Origin: Balneolaceae bacterium
Lineage (GTDB): Bacteria > Bacteroidota > Rhodothermia > Balneolales > Balneolaceae
Length of the DNA: 64,000 nucleotides
Reading direction: 5' to 3'
Assembly (NCBI GenBank): GCA_020832415.1
Contig: JAFIES010000143.1
Location: forward strand, 1-64,000
Translations under genes and position numbers: made by a program
Part shown: positions 25,984 to 34,989 of the stretch, piece after piece
How positions within the stretch are numbered: position 1 is the first letter of the stretch
Layout: each line of letters starts with the position of its first letter
Notes under the pieces: model-generated
Databases searched by the model: none
Told to the model about the DNA's origin: nothing
The model's input: the letters and a program-made list of their open reading frames with translations, nothing else

Positions 25984-27786
25984 TTAAAATCCTGGATTTT
26001 GCTGAAGTTGAGGTGCTCTTTCCAATTCATCAGCATCGATAGGAATCCAGTACAATCTTTCTACAAAATTATTGTCCGGAGCCGCCCTTACCTGTCTCCA
26101 AGTGGTAGAAGTTACTCCATCTTCTGTAACTTCAGCAATTGTTATTCCTAGTGGTGTTTGAGGCAATACATCTTCAACAATTCTCCATCTTCTAATATCA
26201 TGCCATCTGATATTTTCACCAACAAACTCAATTTTCCTCTCATATTTTAGAGCATCTCTTACATCGCCGTTGAAATCAGGCATACCTGCACGATTTCTAA
26301 TCATATTAATGTAAGTAGCGGCGGTTGCTACGTCTCCTAATTCAAGACTCGCTTCAGCATAGTTCATCAATACCTCAGCATACCTCATGTGTATCCAAGA
26401 GTTATCATTTAGTTCATTTCGACCTACAACATCTCTTTTCATGAACTTTTTCAGTAAATACCCAACTTGTGTAGCGTTCCAATCTTCAACAGGTCCTTGA
26501 TTGGTATCTAAGCCAAACCTTTCAGAAACAATTTCTCCATTCTCAATTACCCTTCGAGTTCGTCGATCATATATTCCTACAGGATCTAATTGCTCTAAGT
26601 TTGAAAAGCGTGGTTGCCACTCTGCACCGTCATATAGTACAGTGCCATAAAATCTAGGATCTCTATCACTATATGGATTATCTGAATTGAATGTAGCTGA
26701 TGTGTTTATGTACTCGTTGTTCGAGTTTAAAGTAAAATGATCAAAAAAATCAGATCCATCACTCATTTGGTAACTATCGACCAGTTGTTGTAGCGGTCCA
26801 TTTGCTCCCCAGTTATTTAATCCGTTTGGCCCGTATCTTAAATTTTGTCTGTTTCTATCAGTGTCATTTGAGCCTGAAGCATCTTGCCGGAACATTCTAC
26901 CCCAAATAATTTCATCATCTGATAAATCCGTAGTCTCAAAAAATGCAAAATAATTTTCTGAAACGGCATTCTGGTCAGGTGCTCCAAAATCAGCCAGACG
27001 CAAGGTTCCAAGGTTGATTACATCCTCTGCAGCATCCCTTGCGGCTGTCCATAATGCAGCTCTGTCAGGATTAATATAGCCAACTAATTCATTCTCTACA
27101 TTTGGTCCAGCTGTTAACTCACTGGCTGCAAATAATAGAACTCTTGACTTTAATGCCATTGCAGCTTCTTTATTCGCTTTGCCCATTAGCATTTCACTTT
27201 TGTGGCCAAGTAAACTGGCCGCCATATCACAATCCTCTATGATGAAATTGACTGTTTCTTCAAATGAAGATCTTTGAACATCTTGAAAATCACCAGACAA
27301 TGCAAAGGGCGAATCAAGAAGTACTAAGCCACCATAAGATCTCATCAAATTGTGATATTTCCATGCTCTAAGGAAGAGTAACTCTCCCTTTACTCTATCT
27401 CTATCATTTACATTTTCAATAGCTGATATATTATCCAAAGCCAAATTAATATTGTGGATTTGACTATAATTGCTGTTCCAATTACGCTCTCCTCGATTTG
27501 ATCCGAAGTTGTCAGGGGTCATTGTACCCTCATTCCAGGGCTTAATCACCCCACCTCTAGAATCCACTAATTCATCAGTCATTGAACCCATTGCATTACC
27601 TTTAGACATACCATGGTAAACATCACGATAGAGTTTACTCAAGTATTGTTCAACCAACTGCATATCATTCCAGACTATCGCATCTGAGTATCTATCTGGT
27701 GGACTTTGATCTAAAATATCACTGCACCCAACAAAAAAGTACAAGAGGAGTACTATAAGGCTTGTTTTCTTTATTAACGTTTTCAT
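25984..27786 (-). CDS. SusD/RagB-like nutrient-binding lipoprotein
   Basis: 600 residues. A lipoprotein signal ends FFVGC with Cys at about 21. SusD features are LDQSPPDRYSDAIVWND at the start, LFLRAWKYHNLMRSYGG in the TPR part and the C-terminal NYAEASLELGD, MIRNRAGMPDF and ERKIEFVGENIRWHDIRRW. SusD caps the SusC pore at the cell surface and binds the incoming ligand. It lies 46 bp after the susC-like gene, as always in this family. The ligand cannot be read from the sequence. Confidence 0.93.
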   Translation of the reverse strand: MKTLIKKTSLIVLLLYFFVGCSDILDQSPPDRYSDAIVWNDMQLVEQYLSKLYRDVYHGMSKGNAMGSMTDELVDSRGGVIKPWNEGTMTPDNFGSNRGERNWNSNYSQIHNINLALDNISAIENVNDRDRVKGELLFLRAWKYHNLMRSYGGLVLLDSPFALSGDFQDVQRSSFEETVNFIIEDCDMAASLLGHKSEMLMGKANKEAAMALKSRVLLFAASELTAGPNVENELVGYINPDRAALWTAARDAAEDVINLGTLRLADFGAPDQNAVSENYFAFFETTDLSDDEIIWGRMFRQDASGSNDTDRNRQNLRYGPNGLNNWGANGPLQQLVDSYQMSDGSDFFDHFTLNSNNEYINTSATFNSDNPYSDRDPRFYGTVLYDGAEWQPRFSNLEQLDPVGIYDRRTRRVIENGEIVSERFGLDTNQGPVEDWNATQVGYLLKKFMKRDVVGRNELNDNSWIHMRYAEVLMNYAEASLELGDVATAATYINMIRNRAGMPDFNGDVRDALKYERKIEFVGENIRWHDIRRWRIVEDVLPQTPLGITIAEVTEDGVTSTTWRQVRAAPDNNFVERLYWIPIDADELERAPQLQQNPGF

Positions 27787-27831
27787 ATGATGTGTTTTTT
27801 TAAATTTTATGTGGTTTCAATAATCCATTGA

Positions 27832-30800
27832 TTAAAATGTAAATCTGGTACCCATTGATATTGTTCTCATGATGGGATAAGCACCCATTCCATAATTTTC
27901 AGGGTCCATTACATCATTACCAGAGTACAATAGAAATAAGTTTTGTCCAGATACATAGAAGCGAATATCAGAAGCACCCAATCTTGTTTGAATTGCAACA
28001 GGAAGGCTATAACCAAGTTGCAAATTTCTTAGTCTAACAAAGGAGTTATCTACCAAATAGAAATCACTTCTAAATGACGATCTCCAATATTCATCATTAC
28101 TATTATAGGCTCGTGGTTTGGTGGCATCAGGATTTTCAGGGGTCCATCTATCATCTGCATCCCACTGGAAATAATTACCTGCATACCCAATTCGATAATC
28201 AGTGAAGATATCCCTCCAGATCTTTGTTTGTCCTTGAATAAGACCACTTAAATCAAAATTTCTGTAAGAAAAATCAAAGGAGAAACCGAAAGTAAGTCGA
28301 GGTGTTACACCGCTACCAAAAGGAACCAAAACGCGATCTGCAGATGTTATCTCACCGTCTCCACTCACATCTTCAAGAATAACATCTCCAGGTCTCGCCC
28401 CTGGAACATGCGGTAATGAATTCACATGATCTTCATCTCTAAAAATGCCTCCAGATCTATAGATTAATCGTGATCCGATGGGTTGACCTGTCAATCTTTG
28501 CCATTCATACTCTCTAAATGGCTCATCTGCCTCAACAATCTTATTTCTGTTATAAGCTACATTTCCAGAAAAGCCATAACTTAAATTATTTCTTGCACCT
28601 CGATACCCAAGTACTGCCTCAAATCCCCAATTCTCAACAATTCCAAAATTTTCATCCGGTAGTGAGATTCCAGTAAAATTTGGAACTGAAACATTTCTCG
28701 GAACTAAGATATCTGAGCGTCTTTCAAAGAAAAAGTCTGTTTCAAAATTTAGTCGATTATCGAAAAAATATGATTCCCACCCAAAATTAAACACATTTGC
28801 AACTTCCCATGTAATATTTGGATTAGGTGAGCCAGCCTGCTGAAGACCTGAAACAAAGGTTTTGTCAGGGCCGAAATAAGTACCTGTTGTAAACTGGTAA
28901 GTAGATAAATATTGCCATCGTGCTACTTGATCATTACCCATTCTGCCAAATGATGCCCTTAACTTAAAATAATCCATAAAATCTATATTATCCCTCCACC
29001 ATGAATGCTCTGAAGGAACCCAGCCAACCAGTACGGATGGAAAGTTACCCCATCGTCCAGATGCCTCTGAAAACCTCAGTGATCCATCCCTTCGAAAGCT
29101 GAATTGGAATAAATATTTTTCTTGATAATTATAGCTAATCCTACCAAAGTAATTCTCACTGGCATCCAAATTAACCCAACTTGAATTATCCTTTTCATCA
29201 TCCCCACCTGCAAAAAGATAAGGCAACTGAGTTGTTCGAAAATCTCTTCTAAATGCATTAAAACCCTCTCTATTCCACTCATACCGCTCATATGCAACAA
29301 AAGCGTCAATGTTGTGTCCATCTGCAAGACTAGTTACATATTGAAGTCTTGTATTGGTAGTACGAGTTCTTGAATCTTCACTGGTTTGTGTCATTCTTAT
29401 ATCCGGATAACCAACCTCTGAAGGAACAAGAAATGCTGAACCATCTTCTGCACCTGTATTTCCAGCAGCTAAATAAGAAGAAACATCCAACGAATAAACA
29501 GTCCAAGGTTGCTGAAATACTTTTTGTTCTCTAAGAAACAGATCATATGAAAAGGATCCGGAAAGCCTTAGACCTTCAATTCCTGGGAAATTTAGGCTAC
29601 CAGAGAGTTTCGCACTTCCTGTAGTACGTACATGATCATTAAAACCAGTTGCATCTGAAGCCATCACCATTGGTTGATCACCTCTTTCTATATCCGGCCC
29701 AGGAAGCCCGTTTGGAAAGTTTGCATGTGAAGTGGGATACATTCTGATAATGGTCTCATAAATATTATTAGCCGATCGTGTAGGATACATTCTATTATCT
29801 CTAACACCATACAAATCAAGACCAAGATCAATGTACTCATTAACGTCTACGTCTATATTAGCTCTTAAATTATACCTATCATATGATGTATTATTGTTTT
29901 GATAAATTCCATCTTCAAATTGATTCCCAAATGATGCAAAATATCTAACATTTTGAGCACCACCAGCAACAGACATGTTGTGCCTGGTTGTTGTGCTATA
30001 ACTTCTTAAGGCTTCATTAAACCAATCAGTATTAGGATGTGTCCAAGGGTAATTTCCAGACCTGAATCTTTCAACATCTTTCTGAGAAAATGATCGATTT
30101 TCCTCGGGTATATCTCTGTATGATTCCATCTCGCGAATCATTGTTGCATATGTTGGAGCGTCAACCATTTGAGGCAACTTTGTTGGACTCAAAAATCCAT
30201 GACTATAGTCATATGTGAATGTTGGTGAAGAATCAGCTCCTCCCCTTTTTGTGGTTACGAGAATAACTCCATTTGCCGCTCTTGCTCCATATATAGCTGC
30301 AGATGCGTCTTTTAAAACACTTATACTTTCAATATCTGCAGGGTTTAAAACATTTAAGCTTCGACCTGGAACACCATCTACTACAATAAGAACATCGTTA
30401 TTATTCAATGTAGATGTTCCTCTAATCCTAATACTTGCCGCATTTGCACCAGGCTCACCCGAATCTTGCATAAAAATAGCTCCGGGTAGTCGTCCGGCTA
30501 GCGCATTAGATGTCATTGAAACTGGAGCATTAGCTATTTGTTCACTTCTAACTGTAGCCACTGAACCAATAACATTTGCTCTTCTTTCAATGCCATATCC
30601 AATCACTACCAATTCATCAAGTCCTTCAATTTCTAGTTCTAATTGAATATTAATTTCCGATCTGCCATCAATAGCAACCGTTGCTCTTCTATAACCTATA
30701 AATGAAAATATTAATCTATCTTCTAATGAATTTACTGATAACTCATAATTTCCATCTCTATTGGTTGAAGTTCCTAGAGTTGTTCCCTCTACCATTATAG

Positions 30801-30945
30801 AAACCCCTGGTAAAGGTTCACCGGTTTGTGCATCTGTAACAGATCCTTGTACAGTGACAGATTCTTGTGCGTATGTTTCAATTACTTCAAAACACAACCC
30901 GAAAAATAAAGTTAGTATTACTATAAGTATTGATTTACTATACAT
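27832..30945 (-). CDS. SusC/RagA-like TonB-dependent transporter
   Basis: 1037 residues. After the signal come a carboxypeptidase-D-like regulatory domain (VQGSVTDAQTGEPLPGVSIMV), a TonB-box-like VVIGYG, a plug with NALAGRLPGA and AARAANGVILVTTKRG-type ending, and a 22-strand barrel ending in Phe. It is the outer-membrane pore energised by TonB. The gene starts the operon. A LacI-type operator lies at 31045-31060, about 100 bp upstream of its start. Confidence 0.95.
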   Translation of the reverse strand: MYSKSILIVILTLFFGLCFEVIETYAQESVTVQGSVTDAQTGEPLPGVSIMVEGTTLGTSTNRDGNYELSVNSLEDRLIFSFIGYRRATVAIDGRSEINIQLELEIEGLDELVVIGYGIERRANVIGSVATVRSEQIANAPVSMTSNALAGRLPGAIFMQDSGEPGANAASIRIRGTSTLNNNDVLIVVDGVPGRSLNVLNPADIESISVLKDASAAIYGARAANGVILVTTKRGGADSSPTFTYDYSHGFLSPTKLPQMVDAPTYATMIREMESYRDIPEENRSFSQKDVERFRSGNYPWTHPNTDWFNEALRSYSTTTRHNMSVAGGAQNVRYFASFGNQFEDGIYQNNNTSYDRYNLRANIDVDVNEYIDLGLDLYGVRDNRMYPTRSANNIYETIIRMYPTSHANFPNGLPGPDIERGDQPMVMASDATGFNDHVRTTGSAKLSGSLNFPGIEGLRLSGSFSYDLFLREQKVFQQPWTVYSLDVSSYLAAGNTGAEDGSAFLVPSEVGYPDIRMTQTSEDSRTRTTNTRLQYVTSLADGHNIDAFVAYERYEWNREGFNAFRRDFRTTQLPYLFAGGDDEKDNSSWVNLDASENYFGRISYNYQEKYLFQFSFRRDGSLRFSEASGRWGNFPSVLVGWVPSEHSWWRDNIDFMDYFKLRASFGRMGNDQVARWQYLSTYQFTTGTYFGPDKTFVSGLQQAGSPNPNITWEVANVFNFGWESYFFDNRLNFETDFFFERRSDILVPRNVSVPNFTGISLPDENFGIVENWGFEAVLGYRGARNNLSYGFSGNVAYNRNKIVEADEPFREYEWQRLTGQPIGSRLIYRSGGIFRDEDHVNSLPHVPGARPGDVILEDVSGDGEITSADRVLVPFGSGVTPRLTFGFSFDFSYRNFDLSGLIQGQTKIWRDIFTDYRIGYAGNYFQWDADDRWTPENPDATKPRAYNSNDEYWRSSFRSDFYLVDNSFVRLRNLQLGYSLPVAIQTRLGASDIRFYVSGQNLFLLYSGNDVMDPENYGMGAYPIMRTISMGTRFTF

Positions 30946-31044
30946 TTGATCACCATTATTAATTGTAGATTTTTCTAAATAATTGAGAATAATGTTTATT
31001 TAGTATTGTTATGGTTTTGGTTGTCAACTGAGAATCGCACATTA

Positions 31045-31060
31045 ATGGTAACGCTACCAT
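31045..31060. promoter_or_regulatory. LacI-type operator upstream of the susC-like gene
   Basis: ATGGTAACGCTACCAT: 6-bp arms around a central CG, the classic LacI/GalR operator form, 100 bp upstream of the transporter start. It shares the TnnTAnCGnTAnnA pattern with the other two sites beside the regulator gene. Confidence 0.65.
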
Positions 31061-31154
31061 AAATGTTGAAAAAAAGAGAATATCCCAGTATTGTCACCTT
31101 TTGTCTGTGTCTACTCAATGAGATTGGCGTAAATCATAAAACCAAAAGTGGCTA

Positions 31155-31168
31155 TGTTATCGTTAACA
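31155..31168. promoter_or_regulatory. Second LacI-type operator upstream of the susC-like gene
   Basis: TGTTATCGTTAACA, arms TGTTA/TAACA with central CG, 210 bp upstream of the transporter start and 153 bp beyond the end of lacI. The pair about 110 bp apart (centre to centre, about ten helical turns) would allow looping. Confidence 0.65.
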
Positions 31169-31320
31169 ATCTCTGTTCTCATTATAAAGAATTTTTACTT
31201 CTTTGAAAAAATATTTTCCCTCTTTAATAATTTCTTAATCTCCACCAAGTAGTTTATAGGCTTTCTCTATAGATGTATATTTAATTTTATCAAGCTTTTA
31301 AGTAGTATAGAATACTTTAA

Positions 31321-32340
31321 CTATTTATTGCACCCACATGATTGTCTGATTACCAAATCTGTCAATAGATCAATATTTTCAGCAGGTTCATCTTTATTCT
31401 CAATAACTTTTATCAGTTTTTCTGCGGCTTTTCTTCCAATACTCACTGAAGGCTGATATACAGTGGTCAATGGACATTTTAACAAGCGCGCACGAATATC
31501 ATCTGAAAATCCAGTTATGGCAATATCATCCGGTATAGAGTAGCCAAACTCTTCAATAGCCTCAATTGCACCAATTGCAGCCGGATCATTTACAGCCAAA
31601 ACAGCCCTGGGCATCTTATCTCCTGGTAGCTCCAGGATTTTTTTCATTGCTTCATAACCACCTTTTTCCTGAAATCCACTTTCAACAATCCACTCCTCTT
31701 TTATATCCAACTTATTGTCTTTTAGTGCATTTCTAAAGCCCTCAAGCCGCTCTTTACCTGTAGAAATTTGCGGTCCACTCAGGTAGGCAAATGTTTTATA
31801 ACCATGGTCAATCATATGTTGAGTCATATTATAAGAACCGTTTCTGTCATCAACACTAACTGTACTTGCCCCTATGCCTTCAACACATCTGTCAAAAAAG
31901 ACAAGCGGCTTCCCTGTGTCAATAATTCTTTTCAACAGTGAAAAATCCGTTGTTTCTTCAGAGCAGGAAACCAAAATACCGTCTACCTGTTGGGCAAGTA
32001 GGGTTTCCAGTGCTTTATTCTCTCTTTCAAATTTTTCAGCAGAATTTGTTAATAGTAGTTGGTAGTCTTTCTCATATGTAACATTTTCAATTCCACTAAC
32101 AACCTGGGCAAAGAAAGCATGGGAAATTTCCGGAATAACAACTCCAATAGTGTATGTTCTGCTTGAAACAAGACTTTTTGCGACCCTGTTGGGCGTATAA
32201 CCCATTTTTTTAGCAGTCTCAACAATCGTCTTCTTAGTATTTTCATCGACATTGTCATGATTGTTTAATGCCCTGGATACCGTCATAGCAGATACTCCCA
32301 GTTCTGCAGCAATTTTTTTCAACGTTATATTATTACTCAA
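31321..32340 (-). CDS. LacI/GalR-family transcription regulator
   Basis: 339 residues. The N-terminal HTH (ITLKKIAAELGVSAMTVSRALNNHDNV) and hinge YTPNRVAKSLVSS are typical; the sugar-binding PBP1-like core follows (YTIGVVIPEISHAFFAQVVSGIE, VNDPAAIGAIEA, GFSDD). The start is TTG at 32340; no in-frame ATG fits. It sits between the SusC promoter and galE, and LacI-type palindromes flank it on both sides. It most likely represses the operon, galE and itself, and is relieved by galactose or a breakdown product. Confidence 0.9.
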   Translation of the reverse strand: MSNNITLKKIAAELGVSAMTVSRALNNHDNVDENTKKTIVETAKKMGYTPNRVAKSLVSSRTYTIGVVIPEISHAFFAQVVSGIENVTYEKDYQLLLTNSAEKFERENKALETLLAQQVDGILVSCSEETTDFSLLKRIIDTGKPLVFFDRCVEGIGASTVSVDDRNGSYNMTQHMIDHGYKTFAYLSGPQISTGKERLEGFRNALKDNKLDIKEEWIVESGFQEKGGYEAMKKILELPGDKMPRAVLAVNDPAAIGAIEAIEEFGYSIPDDIAITGFSDDIRARLLKCPLTTVYQPSVSIGRKAAEKLIKVIENKDEPAENIDLLTDLVIRQSCGCNK

Positions 32341-32381
32341 ATTTGATGGATTTTGAACAGCATTAATAATTAATAATGATA

Positions 32382-32395
32382 TTTTAACGATAACA
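32382..32395. promoter_or_regulatory. LacI-type operator between lacI and galE
   Basis: TTTTAACGATAACA, central CG; its right half matches the site at 31155 in reverse complement. It lies 42 bp upstream of the lacI start and 55 bp from the galE start, placed to control both divergent promoters. Confidence 0.6.
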
Positions 32396-32449
32396 TTATA
32401 ATATAATCATGCAATATTGCAAAGTAAAAGCTTTCACTAATAGTACATC

Positions 32450-33451
32450 ATGAATCAAATTCTTGTAACAGGTGGTACCGGATTTATCGGTAGCCATACG
32501 CTTGTAGAACTACTCAAAGAAAATTATCAGGTTGTGGTAATAGACAATCTCAGTAACAGTAAATTGAGCTCACTTAAGCAAATCGAGAAAATTACCGGTC
32601 AACATGTGGATTTTCATAAAATTGACCTTTTAGATACCCATGCCCTTCTAAACCTATTTAACCAATATAGTTTTGATGCCGTTATTCATTTTGCAGGCCT
32701 TAAAGCTGTGGGTGAGTCTGTAGAGAAACCGATTCTTTACTATCAAAATAATGTAACCGGCACACTGAATTTATGTGATGCTATGAGTAAAGCAGGCGTA
32801 AAAAACCTGGTTTTCAGTTCTTCTGCTACTGTTTATGGTGACCCTAAAAAATCACCAATTCCTGAAGACAGTCCACTTAAAGGCGTTAATCCATACGGTT
32901 TGACAAAACTTACAATTGAATATATTCTGAAGGATCTGTATCAATCTGACCAGAGCTGGAATATTGCACTTCTGAGATATTTCAACCCTGTTGGTGCTCA
33001 CGAAAGCGGAATGATTGGTGAAGACCCAAATGGCATACCCAATAACTTAATGCCATTTATTACTCAGGTAGCCGTTGGTAAACTAAAAAAGCTAAACGTG
33101 TTTGGAGACGATTACCCTACTCATGATGGAACAGGAATCCGTGATTATATTCATGTAGTAGATCTTGCTATTGGCCACCTGAGAGCTCTCGAAAAACTGG
33201 CAGATAATCCCGGAGTAGAAATTTACAATCTGGGCACCGGAAAAGGTTCCAGTGTACTTGATGTTGTTCAAGCTTTTGAAAAAGCCAACAACATAAACAT
33301 CCCTTATGAAATTGTTCCAAGACGGCCCGGAGATGCTGCAATATGTTTTGCCGATCCTTCAAAAGCAGAACGTGAGTTAAACTGGAAAGCAAAACGTGAT
33401 TTAAAAACGATGTGCAGAGATGCCTGGAGATGGCAGTCCCAAAATATTTGA
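32450..33451 (+). CDS. galE: UDP-glucose 4-epimerase GalE
   Basis: 333 residues. A Rossmann NAD site TGGTGFIGSHT opens the protein; SSSATVYG and PYGLTKLTIEY carry the catalytic Ser and Tyr-x3-Lys of short-chain dehydrogenases; the tail has RRPGDAAICFADPSKAERELNW. It interconverts UDP-galactose and UDP-glucose and closes the Leloir cycle with galK and galT. It is divergent from the lacI gene and shares the operator region. An IS200-type element follows 30 bp after its stop. Confidence 0.95.
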   Translation: MNQILVTGGTGFIGSHTLVELLKENYQVVVIDNLSNSKLSSLKQIEKITGQHVDFHKIDLLDTHALLNLFNQYSFDAVIHFAGLKAVGESVEKPILYYQNNVTGTLNLCDAMSKAGVKNLVFSSSATVYGDPKKSPIPEDSPLKGVNPYGLTKLTIEYILKDLYQSDQSWNIALLRYFNPVGAHESGMIGEDPNGIPNNLMPFITQVAVGKLKKLNVFGDDYPTHDGTGIRDYIHVVDLAIGHLRALEKLADNPGVEIYNLGTGKGSSVLDVVQAFEKANNINIPYEIVPRRPGDAAICFADPSKAERELNWKAKRDLKTMCRDAWRWQSQNI

Positions 33452-33483
33452 TGGGTTAATAAAGTATTCTGCTAAAATGAACT

Positions 33484-34050
33484 AAACCACCCTGCACTGA
33501 AAGTACAGGGGTTTAGTGACGGACTAAAGTCCTATTCCAAGATAAAATCTGAGTTGTCATCATCCTTCTCGCTTCTGTGGTGTTCCAAGTAGGCTTGTAC
33601 CATTTCATCGGTTATGTTCCCTGTACTCCAGGCTCCATAACCCATTGCCCAAAAATGCCTACCCCAATATCTGTTCTTTAGTGCTGGAAATTCTTTCTGA
33701 AGTAATCTCGATGTTCGACCTTTCATCCGTTTTACCAACTGGCTTATTGAGGTGCGTGGGGGATATTCAATATGGATGTGTACATGATCCTTGCTCACAA
33801 CACCTTTCAATATCTCTACTTCCTCAACATCACAAATTTGTATCACCAATTCCCGACACCGTTTTTGAAGATCTCCCTTCAGTACGTGATATCGATATTT
33901 TGTTACCCACACAATATGGCACGTCAATCGAGTGGTTGTATGACTTCCTTCTCGCATTGGTTTTCCCATAGATTAAAGGATACCAATTTTTAGACTTTTC
34001 GTAACACTAAAGTTCTGCACTGAATGTGCAGGGTTTTAAACCCTCCTCTG
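33484..34050 (-). mobile_element. IS200/IS605-type insertion sequence, tnpA only
   Basis: About 570 bp with one transposase gene. A subterminal hairpin lies at each end: cctgcact/agtacagg (33491-33509) on the left and ctgcac/gtgcag (34015-34031) with a second stem gggtttt/aaaaccc on the right. There are no terminal inverted repeats, as expected for this group. No tnpB. Exact ends are not fixed. It sits directly downstream of galE. Confidence 0.8.
33532..33969 (-). CDS. tnpA: IS200/IS605 transposase TnpA (Y1, HUH)
   Basis: 145 residues. The single-strand-specific HUH core is visible as DHVHIHIEYPP (His62, His64, His66) and the catalytic Tyr127 in VQAYLEHH; CHIVWVTKYRYHVL opens the protein. 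It moves single-stranded IS DNA. The frame is intact with no visible lesion, so the copy may be active. Confidence 0.92.
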   Translation of the reverse strand: MGKPMREGSHTTTRLTCHIVWVTKYRYHVLKGDLQKRCRELVIQICDVEEVEILKGVVSKDHVHIHIEYPPRTSISQLVKRMKGRTSRLLQKEFPALKNRYWGRHFWAMGYGAWSTGNITDEMVQAYLEHHRSEKDDDNSDFILE

Positions 34051-34180
34051 AGACCAATAAAAGCCCTGTGATTTTCACCACAGGGCCCTATTAAGGACAA
34101 CGAAAAGTGTGCTCGCACTTTTCATTTTCACTTTTAGTATATGTATGAACCGAAAAATCGGAATTCCTTACACTTTTTTT

Positions 34181-34453
34181 TCAATTTTTTTTAACCTCAA
34201 CCAATCGCCATGTCAGAGTGTGCATATCAAGCAGCAGGCGACAGAACAGACCATCCCGGGTCAACACGTGGTAATGGAATTGCCGCCGCCCGCCTTTTCT
34301 TTCTTGATGAACATGCCGAACCTCTTTCACCTTCCAGGTCTGGCCATCTTCTCTCTGGATTCTGTACGGTGTAAACCGGTGTTGTAACCCATCCCGGTTA
34401 AACCCTTTGCATACATTTAAAACATTCACCGGTTCGTAGTTATCTGCATTCAT
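34181..34453 (-). CDS. 90-residue protein of unknown function, copy B
   Basis: Same 90 residues as the gene at 16249-16521. I counted ten synonymous codon differences (for example CAT/CAC, ACG/ACT, CCA/CCG, CGT/CGG, CTA/TTA) and no amino-acid change. The same palindrome and -7-like element lie upstream, and the same hairpins and terminator lie downstream. It is next to an IS200 element and upstream of the defence island. Its function is unknown. Confidence 0.75.
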   Translation of the reverse strand: MNADNYEPVNVLNVCKGFNRDGLQHRFTPYRIQREDGQTWKVKEVRHVHQERKGGRRQFHYHVLTRDGLFCRLLLDMHTLTWRLVEVKKN

Positions 34454-34487
34454 AGTTTTCCTTTTATAGGAAGTATAAAATGGCGGA

Positions 34488-34505
34488 GTGACTACGTACT
34501 GTCAC
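34488..34505. promoter_or_regulatory. Operator-like palindrome, copy B
   Basis: GTGAC-N8-GTCAC, one base different from copy A inside the spacer. A further GTGACTA half-site occurs about 10 bp beyond it on the minus strand (34512-34518). Confidence 0.55.
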
Positions 34506-34989
34506 CTGATTGGAAATATGTAGTCACGATCATTTATCTGTATATTGCCATTTCTATTGAAAACAGAAATAAACAACTACACACTGAGCATGACCATCAC
34601 CCACAATCTCGAATTTCTTTATTCACTTTCCCCAAGTAAATGATGATTAATGCTCACCATCGGGGCTTCTTCAACCGAGTAAACCACGAATACAGGGCAA
34701 TCTCTTCAAAAACAATGGGGCACTGCCAAATACAAGCACGTCCATATTGACGATAGTACCGGCAGTGGTACTGTTTATTAGTTGCTACTTCAAATCATGT
34801 AGATTTACTAAGGGACATTATATTGTCATATTGAGCTTAATTTGATTTCCAATGTAATCAATCATAATCCTTAGACGGTGGGTAGATTCCGCGATAGAGG
34901 TTGTGATTAAGATAATCTAATTATGTAGACGATCTACAAAGATATATATTGTCAATGAATCAAATATATTATCTTGTAACCGTGCTACA
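34506..34989. other. Intergenic region upstream of the restriction-modification operon
   Basis: 484 bp with no convincing frame. TGTAGA-CGA-TCTACA (34924-34938) is a perfect palindrome 52 bp before hsdS, and a TGTAGA half-site recurs at 34798-34803. These are candidate control sites for the operon; no controller (C) protein gene is seen nearby. Confidence 0.45.

Larger units (their letters stand above)
34059..34505 (-). repeat. Direct repeat, copy B
   Basis: Second copy of the block at 16128-16573, same orientation, about 17.9 kb away. It begins directly beside the IS200 right end and runs to the operator palindrome. The 3' non-coding part is identical to copy A apart from one inserted base; the coding part has only synonymous differences. 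Confidence 0.9.

Noticed and set aside
16128-34505. Composite transposon bounded by the two repeats
   Set aside because: Neither copy encodes a transposase and no terminal inverted repeats or target duplications are visible; only recombination between repeats is supported.
12416-34505. One integrative element reaching from the integrase to the IS200 element
   Set aside because: No second att copy was found and the galactose locus has its own chromosomal-type regulation, so the element is taken to end near 15.7 kb.
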